A model generated the notes under the pieces. It ran no database searches and was not told where the DNA came from. It saw nothing but the letters and a program-made list of their open reading frames with translations. Below, in pieces: positions 56,112-64,000 of a stretch of 64,000 nucleotides of DNA. Every line of letters starts with the position of its first letter. The stretch's first letter is position 1. The DNA is from Turritopsis dohrnii. Lineage: Eukaryota > Cnidaria > Hydrozoa > Anthoathecata > Oceaniidae. The position numbers and the translations under genes were made by a program. The stretch spans positions 62,001 to 126,000 of the forward strand of contig BQMF02000213.1 in assembly GCA_027922465.2 (NCBI GenBank), read 5' to 3'.

Positions 56112-59100
56112 TAGTCCAGGAGCTAGGGGGGCGTCAACTTCGATAGTCGAGGGGGAAAATTCTAACTGTTATCAGAGTGTAGGTATATAACTAAAGTTTC
56201 AGAAAAATGATGTTTGCCATCCTGAAATTTCTTGTGGGTGTGTATTTTACAGACCAGAATAGAAAAAATCCATTTTTCAGTCTATAATTTTGGCTTCTCA
56301 ATAATCACCAATAAAAACTAAACTAATCATTTTCCACACCTCAAATTTTCCAATAATGTACATTATAAAGCCAGGTTTTAGAAAATAAAAAGTTTGAACA
56401 AAATATCTTAATGAAAATGCTGACGTCAGCAAAAAGTCCTAATTTTTTAAATTTTTTTGCTTTGCTATACAGTTTAAAAAGCAACAACTTCGTCAAATGT
56501 TACAAAATACATGTGAAAATTTAGAATTATATTCACCAGGATGTTTATAATGTGTGTATTAAGTTTCTTTGATATTCATACATTACGTGTGTAGATATGA
56601 ACGATAGAAGAAATGCGTCTGAAACAGGGTTTTTCAGGTGTTTTTCGTTATTTTTTATATGCAAATATGTTTTGATCTTATTACGCCATCTACTTATAAT
56701 ATTTGCAGGTAAGTGCAGTTAGAAAGTAAATTCTAACAGTATGAAAATAACAGTAGAAGATAACATAGATCAATTTAAATCATTCAATCTCAATTTCACT
56801 GTCACTTTTTGAATCTTCGTCACTTTTGTCATCGTCACTCAAACTCGAAACTTCATCCTCACTTTCAACTTCTTCCACATTCGTACAATTGCGACAATTA
56901 CAAAGATCAACACACTTTAAATTCAAAGAAAAGCACTGACAGTGGTTGCTAGAACACGAGGATTTTTTGCAGCCACAAGACGTTAACTCTAATATTTCGT
57001 CTGGTGCTGGTTTTCTTGTCATCCATTTGATCTCTAAACCATTATTTGAATTTACCCAACCACACCCGTCTGGTTCACTTGGGATGTGGTTGACATCAAA
57101 AGCTTTCTTCCACTCAAAAATCTGATAATTGCAACGCATAACGTGCAACTTGAGTGCATCTTTTGTGGGTGGGAATCTTTCTGGATCAGGCATCTTATTC
57201 TTTTGTACCAGGATACTGTATCTGCAACTATTTATGCTGCTTTCATTCTTGAACCCATACAAACAACAGAACAATTCCTCTATGACTTCAAATAGGTTGT
57301 CAGAAATCGAATTTGTACTACCAAGCAATCCAGCAGCTTCTAAAAATCTCTCTTCTTTACAAACAAAATTGTACATTTTAACTTTACCAATCCCAACAAG
57401 AGCACTAGTTGAATCACAACCAGACAGCGCGTGAATAGCAGGCAATAACTTCAAAACTTCTTCTGAGAGATCATTTGATGATATCTCGTAAATCTTCTCT
57501 TGATGACCTGTTCCCATTTGCAGAAAGATTTCAAGATCGAGTCGCGGTTGAAAATAAAAGCTCAGAACAGCGACATCTGTGTCCACAGTGACAATATTCA
57601 CTGACTGAAAACCAAGACTAGCTGCAAATGCGGCACAGAGGAACATTTTTGTATCAGCTTCTTCTTGCTTACTTGATATCTCTTGAACATAAGAGCATCG
57701 TAATCTACCATGATTAGCAAAAATGCGTAGCGCCTGGTCACGGATCGTAAAATAGAGCTCCTTTTGTTCCAACAAATCACAATGTGGTTCATTTGTTGTC
57801 CAGTCTTTGACAAGAAAATCCAGCAAGTCAAGCTTGTTTTCAGCATTGCGAAGGAATTTAGAAAATTGTTTTGGTACAGCCTGGTCTCTTCTGCTGACTT
57901 TAATTCGCATTGATCCTGATGCTGAACGTCGATATCGTTCCATACTTTTCACAGAATAATTGAGGTAAAAATCAGTCACAAAAAAGCTTATCCTGGCCGA
58001 CCCTTGTAATAGCTTCTTGAGAAGATAATCAGAGATTTGGCCAAAGGTTTTTAAAGTTGGTGGAAGCTTTTGCAATAAAACCATTCCATCAAAGATGTTT
58101 GGGCAATTATCAGGGACACTTTCAACTTCGTTTAATGTTGACTTTAGATGCAGAAATAACTTAGATTTCTGGGTCTTTCGAAGGGTTCCATCACAATTAG
58201 CAAGCGATAATGGAAGGACACCAAGCTCGTATTCAAGTACTTTGCTCAAGTCGATACTTCTCTTCTGCTGAATAGAAAGTAATCGAGCAAATGTTTCTCT
58301 GTCTGCTTACTGGATGCAATAGAATGTCTTCCATAAGATCTATCCACACTATCACCACATTCAGTGGAAGGAAATGTTTTCAACGTTTTTGGATTTGTAT
58401 AACGAGCGTAGCACGTACGATGTTTTCCAAACTCCTCGGGATCTGGTATATTTCCATATTGATCCAACAAATGATCATCTCTAATTTGAGATGCATTCAC
58501 TGCAACCTTTAAACAAAAATTGTTGTCATTGGCACAAAAGTAGCTTCACAAAATTTTTCATTTTTCAACAATTTAGGTACTTTAACAATATTAAACTTAA
58601 AATAAACTTAAAATAAGAAATAAGAATCAATGCTTACCCTCCAAGAGACTTGAGTAAAAGCTGATAAGGTTGAATCATCAGCAGAAGTATCTATATGAAT
58701 TAAACATTTTTTGGGTCCAGCAGCTTTCTGTTTTATTTTTCTTCGCTTCTTTTTGGGAGGATTGTCATCCATTAGTGAAGATTTAACTATAATATCTATA
58801 ACTATACTATTCTAACTGTCATGAATCTTTCTAATCATCTAAAAATATAGCAATTATTACTCTTTAGAAATCTCCTGCAAACACTAATACCGTATCAATA
58901 GTGTACACATGGTCTACACACTAAACTCTGAAGACATTCCATTGATATTCTCAAAATACTAAACAATGCAATAGTTTCAGGTCGAGATTGCAGATATTTC
59001 AGTTAAATGTATATATAATGTTTGGCCTCAAACTATTTTCATGCTGCTATGATAGAAAAAGATATGACAAAGATTTTTATTTTAATACTGTTAGAATTTA

Positions 59101-59712
59101 CTTTCTAATACTTCACTAACCTGCAAATATTATATGAATGGCGTAAAAAAAATATTTTAAAAATATATAAAAAATAACGAAAAACACCTGAAAAACCCTG
59201 TTTCAGACGCATTTCTTCTATCGTTCATATCTACACACGTAATGTATGAATATCAAAGAAACTTAATACACACATTATAAACATCCTGGTGAATATAATT
59301 CTAAATTTTCACATGTATTTTGTAACATTTGACGAAGTTGTTGCTTTTTAAACTGTATAGCAAAGCAAAAAAATTTAAAAAATTAGGACTTTTTGCTGAC
59401 GTCAGCATTTTCATTAAGATATTTTGTTCAAACTTTTTATTTTCTAAAACCTGGCTTTATAATGTAGATTATTGGAAAATTTGAGGTGTGGAAAATTATT
59501 AGTTAAGTTTTTATTGGTGATTATTGAGAAGCCAAAATTATAGACTGAAAAATGGATTTTTTCTATTCTGGTCTGTAAAATACACACCCACAAGAAATTT
59601 CAGGATGGCAAACATCATTTTTCTGAAACTTTAGTTATATACCTACACTCTGATAACAGTTAGAATCTGCCCCCTCGACTATCGAAGTTGACCCCCCCTA
59701 GCTCCTGGACTA
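56112..59712. mobile_element. 3.6-kb DNA transposon with about 620-bp terminal inverted repeats
   Basis: The left end TAGTCCAGGAGCTAGGGGGG is mirrored at the right (ends CCCCTAGCTCCTGGACTA). The inverted match continues to about 56740 on the left and back to about 59090 on the right. It is flanked by TTT on both sides (56109-56111, 59713-59715), giving a 3-bp duplication that, when removed, restores the interrupted Harbinger reading frame. One gene on minus occupies the centre. The superfamily is not known to me. Confidence 0.92.
56780..58772 (-). pseudogene. Protein of the long-TIR element: DTD/PIN-like core with CXC cysteine-rich tail
   Basis: Exon 1, 58772-58638, starts MDDNPPKKKRRKIKQKAAGP (nuclear-localisation-like). 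The intron is GT-AG and exon 2 starts at 58506. A one-base frameshift near 58300 separates an N-terminal segment (DPEEFGKHRTCYARYTNPK) from the long frame 58249-56780. That frame contains EEADTKMFLCAAFAASLGF and VTVDTDVAVLSF, acidic patterns like those of PIN/FEN-type nucleases, then HALSGCDSTSALVGIGKV, LKLHVMRCNYQIFEWKK and a cysteine-rich CXC/tesmin-like tail (CGCKKSSCSSNHCQCFSLN). The C-terminus is acidic. I recognise it as a multi-copy, uncharacterised protein type of aquatic animals. A transposase role is inferred from the flanking inverted repeats. Confidence 0.75.
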
Positions 59713-60090
59713 TTTGTAGTTGTAATACAAAGTTCCACTTCCTTTGGGACATTCAATTCGTATGTGTTTTCCGTCAATGGCACCGATAACATGGGGCATG
59801 TTCCATCTCTCGTCAAATTGCTTTGCAATAGATAGCCACTCTTCATGTGTTTTTGGAGCTACCAGATAATCATTTTTGAGGCATTTGTATATTGCTTCGC
59901 ATGTCTCAGCGATAATTTTGCTGACAGTAGCTTTGCCAATTCGAAACAAATAGCTCAATGACTGTTGTGCGTCACCGCTAGCCAAAAACCTTAAAGTTAA
60001 AGTCAGGCGTTCTGCTGGAGGTATACATTTTCTCAATCTTGTGTCTTGTTTTGTTATATATGGAGACACTAGCGCAAGTAAGTGCTCTCA
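59713..60090 (-). pseudogene. Harbinger 2 transposase, N-terminal part
   Basis: From about HLLALVSPYITKQDTRL (60090 down) through GDAQQSLSYLFRIGKATVSK (HTH-like) to the first catalytic aspartate in IGAIDGKHIRIE and GTLYYNYK at the insertion border. An upstream TGA near 60095 truncates the N-terminus. The rest of the gene is at 55404-56111, displaced by the 3.6-kb insertion. Confidence 0.9.
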
Positions 60091-60430
60091 TCTAGTTCTT
60101 CCATCTCTCCACTGAACACTTTCTATTTTACAACGCGTTTAATTTCTGGGGTTAATTTCGTTTCAAGTGGAAATGTTAGCAGGTATTATACCGAATAAAA
60201 TTAACACGATTCTTTAAAAATAAAATCTGCTTTAAAGCTTTAAAGGTTACGTCTGATAAATCTTATTATAATAATCCGCGATTGTGCATCCCACTTTTAT
60301 TTTAGAGAGTGATATTTTTTCTTTTTTTTCACGGTCTAAACCTTCTTATTTTTTCCATTTTCGTCGTAAAACCACGCAGACGCGAGAACACTTTTTTTGA
60401 TTTTCCGCGATTAGTATATGCTCCTCCGTT

Positions 60431-61274
60431 TTGTTATTTTTGGTTTGCGCAGTGGAAATCAGCCGAAAAACGTCTTTGGAGGAGTGCGAGCAATGCAATG
60501 TTAATCGTTCGAAATTTGTCAACGATCATTTCGTTAGCAAGAAACTTCGCGAAGAAGACGTGTTTCTTTTTGTATACGAATATTTTAATTTAAATTTGAT
60601 TGTTTTAGGCAGCAAATCGACGAAAGAACTGACGAAGGAACACAGGTTTGTATGCACGAAGGTATTGTCATTATTATGAAACGTTTTATTATCGTTTGTT
60701 TACAATGAAAAATCATATTTAGATATACAGAAGAAGTGCAGTGAAGTTTTTAAAAATTGGCTGTGCAGAACGATAAGACTTTTATTGTTTAATATTTTAG
60801 ATTAATAAAAGAACAGGTTTTTAAATGTTTGTTTACGTTTTAGTTATCAAATATCGCTATACAGAAGAAAGTGCAGTGGAGAAATGCAGTTTCATGTTTA
60901 TTTACACAGTAAGGAATGGTTTTAATTTAGTTTTGAAAGATTAATTGATTTAGCTTTGAGTGGATGTCTCAGTTATTCTGTCGTTTAGAATGTGTATATG
61001 CTGCTGGATGAAAAAGAAGCCGAGAGAAATTTGTTTTGGTAACGCGCGCTATTATTACATTAAAAATGGTCCTACAGCTATGAATATTTTTATTTCTCAT
61101 GACACTGTGGAAGTGGGGAATGTGTTATGCTGTCTGATTGTATCTATTGTATCTAATTTATATCGATGCTTGATGCTTTTGTCTGCCTGCCAAAAAGTAC
61201 AAAATCTACTGGAAAATACAGAAAGTTTAGCAGTTTTTCCAAACGAAGAGAGCAGTTTTATGTATTTCACTTAA
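60431..61274 (+). CDS. Two short ORFs inside the family A Helitron, unknown
   Basis: 60431-60679 (contains LEECEQCNVNRSKFVNDHF) and 60960-61274 (starts MDVSVILSFRMCICCWM) have counterparts at 28368-28571 and 27692-28006 on minus. Differences are few and spread over all codon positions as far as can be judged by eye, so selection is not demonstrated. They might be captured host exons or chance frames. Confidence 0.2.
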
Positions 61275-62353
61275 AAAAAAATGGTAGCGAAAATGGTGTT
61301 TTATAAATACCTATGTATGTTTGTGCTGGAAAGTAAATAAAGTATTAGTAATTTGTTTATAGGTATGAATATAGAAGTAAAGAGTTTAGAAGTGTTCGAA
61401 AATGTCTACAGAAGATGATCAATGCTGTTTAGTTTACTGACATGTGAATTGGCAGTGAAAGGTATCCCATTTTGTTTAAAGTTCAGCTAAAGTTAAAATA
61501 GTATAAATCTATTTAGTTATAACACAGTTGGTATGCTGGATAAATAAGAATGAAGGGTTGTTTAACTGTTGTGAATTAGCCAGAGGAGATTTTAACTCAG
61601 ATTAAAAATGTGGTTGTTTTCAATTTTTTATAAACTCTTTAGGTATATAAATTCTGTCATCACGTTTGTGTTTTTAATTATTATTCATAAGGTAGATGTG
61701 AATGGATTATGTATTTAAGAAGTTCTGTGCAATGAAATGTTTATGCATTATTTTGTGTTATGGTAATCGTTTACGTACCTGGGTATATATATAAGTTTGG
61801 CATTATGATTTTATTTGTGACTTTTTATCTTCTGGGTAAATTTTTGTTTTAAGGATAAATGCGTAGTTGAATTTCACTTTTTGTTGTTGTTGTTTATTTC
61901 AATATTCTTATAGCATGTTTAGGTTTTCGGTATTACAATTCAAGTATTAATTTTTTAGGTAATAATAAAAAAAAGCATAAAGAAATGAAACTCATGGTTT
62001 TAATCATGACGTTGATGGTTTTGGGAAGAACAGACTATATATCATTTCAAAAATTCATTAATGGTTGCTGTATAATGTAACTTCCGCACGAAAGAAACAC
62101 AGTTGGAAGGTATCAATATGTTTTCAATTCACATTTTGTAATGTTATTCAATGTTTGGTTTCGTATGTCGTATGTGTTATATATTGCCATTTTTTTACAT
62201 TAAAGTTACTTCTCTTCTGCGTATAAATATATTATTCTGAGCCATGTTGCAATTTGTTTCTGTTTTTAATCTTCTGAATGTAATAACAAATTAGTGCCTG
62301 AAAAGAAACTTTTACAGGAGTTAAATTCTGCGACACAACGCATACTGAACAAG

Positions 62354-62372
62354 GGTGGCGAGCGACGCCGCC
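62354..62372 (+). repeat. Family B-type terminal hairpin embedded in a family A Helitron
   Basis: Stem GGTGGCG / CGCCGCC with loop AGCGA, the same as the true end at 48980-48998 apart from one base, but not followed by CTAG. It marks an older or bypassed terminus. Confidence 0.75.
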
Positions 62373-62511
62373 TGGGATGTTTTTGAGTTGTTATTCTATG
62401 ATTTATTTTTTCGTCATGGGGTACGTACACGGGAATGGTGGATTTGACCTAATGTTTTCGAAGTTAAGTTCGGTAAAAAGTTTTTACCCGGGATACTAGT
62501 CTATTATATAA

Positions 62512-63250
62512 TGTTTGCGGAGTGGGTGCGTGTAATCACCCGTTCGCCAGTGAAAATATGGAATGTGTGAAAGCCGGATTTTCATTCGACAAAGAGAAAC
62601 CGAGCGAGTTAAATTCGTAACTGTGTGCGTGAATGCGTATCCATATCAAACCAAATGAATGTTACTTTTGTTGGCAAAATAATTAATGCAATGTAAACCT
62701 ATCAATACAATGAATGTACTTTTGAGTTATATTGCTATCAAAAATACTCCCGTATATTATTTCAAATGTCGAAATTTTACCAAACCGTACTCCCGCCTCG
62801 TTTTGATGTGGTAATTTGATGAAAATTACACAATTAACCCATAGCAACTTTCATGTATGAAGAACTTATTATCAAGTATATAACTAGCATATCAAAATAT
62901 AAATAGTCAAAATGTGGTTGGGTTTAATAGTCTGATAGTGTTTTTTTTTAAGAATTTGATAATGTGAATGTGAGATGGAGATGGAAAACAGAAGGAATAA
63001 CAAAATAAAATAAAATACTTTATGAATCAATAATTTTCAGTTCTTTCATACATAAGTACATATTCAAAAAATTTTGACACTCACAGTTGTAAAAGTATCC
63101 TGCGTAAATAGTAGATATACACACTCAAATATTATCAATAAAGAAGACCGGGAAGTTGAAACCAACAAGAAATACAACAGGCATATTCCAAACTTTTTTC
63201 CAAAAATGTTTACATTAACCCAGAGATGACAATCAACATTCAGTTCATTG
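62512..63250 (+). repeat. Dispersed repeat family C, copy 2
   Basis: Inverted counterpart of 12560-13745. Starts GTTTGCGGAGTGGGTGCGTG; includes CCTCGTTTTGATGTGG and ACCAACAAGAAATACAACAG. It lacks the MITE found in copy 1. Class unknown. Confidence 0.7.
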
Positions 63251-63405
63251 AAACTTTTAAAGTCAAAGAAAACTCAATTTAAAACATGCTTTAATGTGTC
63301 GTTCCTTTCAAATGAATTACCACTGAAGATATCTTTGAATGAATGCCATGGCGTCCTGCATGTTTTTGGTCCCCCCATTTGGAGCTGAAATCCCCCACTT
63401 GGTCT

Positions 63406-63431
63406 CCCCCCCCCCCCCCCCCCCCCCCCCC
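63406..63431. repeat. Poly-C tract, about 26 bp
   Basis: A pure C run in AT-rich sequence, preceded by shorter C runs at 63371 and 63392. Length is prone to sequencing error. Confidence 0.9.
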
Positions 63432-64000
63432 TCATTAGTTAGTTAGCATTAGTTACTCCTATCTTTGGTTCAGCCCTTCCATTTCAAGTGTACGACATGT
63501 CCAACAATTATACATTTCCTCTTCATTCATACATTCATAATGTGATATATATACACCTGAAATAGTAAAACAACATATTAATTAATAAGAGCATAAAGTT
63601 TCCCATTCACAAAATGATAGTAATAAGTTATTAATGTGATTTTTCCTAAGTAAAATCATTTTATCTAATGATATAATATATTATATATTAGAATGAACTC
63701 AAGTAGTAACACAAAGGCGTACAGTTATAGAAACACCAATTTATTGATTAACTTTTCAGTTATCTAATTCATTTAAAGAATTTTGAAAATGACATTATCA
63801 TTAGAAAAAAACATGTTATAAAGTTTCACCTGGCCAAATGTTATAACTTCTAACGCTACAATGTAGTTGCTGTATATTGAATAGCAAATCAGACAATAAT
63901 TTTCTACCATTACAGGTAGGTAATGTTGCTTATAGTTTTTATTATAAAGCAGTTCAATTTGATAATAATAACTGTACAACAGTGTATAACCTGAAGATGT
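63432..64000. other. AT-rich noncoding end of window
   Basis: No gene, repeat or RNA recognised. A 68-codon frame on minus (63773-63979) is tyrosine/asparagine-rich and compositionally unconvincing. Confidence 0.5.

Larger units (their letters stand above)
60261..62499 (+). mobile_element. Complete non-autonomous Helitron family A, 2239 bp
   Basis: The 5' end TCTTATTATAATAATCCGCG is preceded by A. The 3' end has the perfect hairpin GGTAAAAAGTTTTTACC (62472-62488) and CTAG (62496-62499) followed by T. The interior is the near-identical inverted counterpart of 26.5-28.57 kb. A family-B-type hairpin (GGTGGCGAGCGACGCCGCC) lies at 62354-62372, about 100 bp before the family-A hairpin. No transposition protein. 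Confidence 0.93.

Overview
The window is animal nuclear DNA: AT-rich, with no bacterial-style gene packing, GT-AG introns inside most genes, and almost entirely built of transposable elements (TEs) in various stages of decay. The mix (Helitrons with Rep/helicase/endonuclease proteins, PIF/Harbinger pairs of MADF and DDE genes, pogo/Tigger-like transposases, a hAT of the ZNF862/DUF4371 type, an eukaryotic IS3-like integrase-core element, THAP/SWIM parts of ISL2EU elements, a BEL/Pao retrotransposon) suggests an invertebrate, most likely a cnidarian, possibly a hydrozoan. The species assignment is inference. No certain single-copy host gene was found.

Layout. 1-960: noncoding, carrying a repeat shared with 51.3 kb. 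1.0-4.9 kb: decayed Helitron Rep-PIF1 gene. 5.95-8.5 kb: decayed hAT transposase. 9.4-10.4 kb: a chain of five tiny phase-1 exons of unknown function. 10.8-15.5 kb: Helitron end, two small inverted-repeat elements, a dispersed repeat and a Helitron-B fragment. 15.57-21.0 kb: head-to-tail Helitron family A: two 559-bp non-autonomous units joined precisely to the 5' end of a coding copy whose Rep is fused to a different helicase/endonuclease. 21.1-21.75 kb: second small-exon chain. 21.97-24.80 kb: intact seven-exon pogo-like gene, the best-preserved gene here. 25.0-26.0 kb: second, broken pogo-like transposase (minus). 26.2-34.95 kb: family-A Helitron material in minus orientation, interrupted by a 4.8-kb IS3-like element (28.59-33.41 kb) holding an integrase-core gene, a THAP fragment and a SAM/UBX-like gene. 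34.95-36.2 kb: unidentified ORF remnants. 36.4-39.95 kb: BEL/Pao pol remnant (minus). 40.8-43.1 kb: small TE fragments including THAP coiled-coil and SWIM pieces. 43.4-49.0 kb: Helitron family B copies; one carries a Harbinger element (45001-48066) with a TTA target duplication that is confirmed by an empty site in a neighbouring paralogue. 49.0-53.1 kb: noncoding, UTR-like. 53.1-53.5 kb: TA-flanked MITE. 54.2-60.1 kb: second Harbinger whose transposase gene is split by a 3.6-kb element (56112-59712) with about 620-bp terminal inverted repeats and a poorly characterised protein. 60.26-62.50 kb: complete non-autonomous family-A Helitron with a composite 3' end. 62.5-64 kb: dispersed repeat and a poly-C tract.

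Most of these genes do not work together; they are independent mobile units nested in one another. Functional pairs are the convergent MADF/DDE genes in each Harbinger and the integrase/SAM-UBX genes in the IS3-like element. The most notable items are the two head-to-tail Helitron arrays with exact CTAG|TC joints, the chimeric Rep/helicase-endonuclease copy, the long-TIR element, and the unexplained phase-1 small-exon chains.
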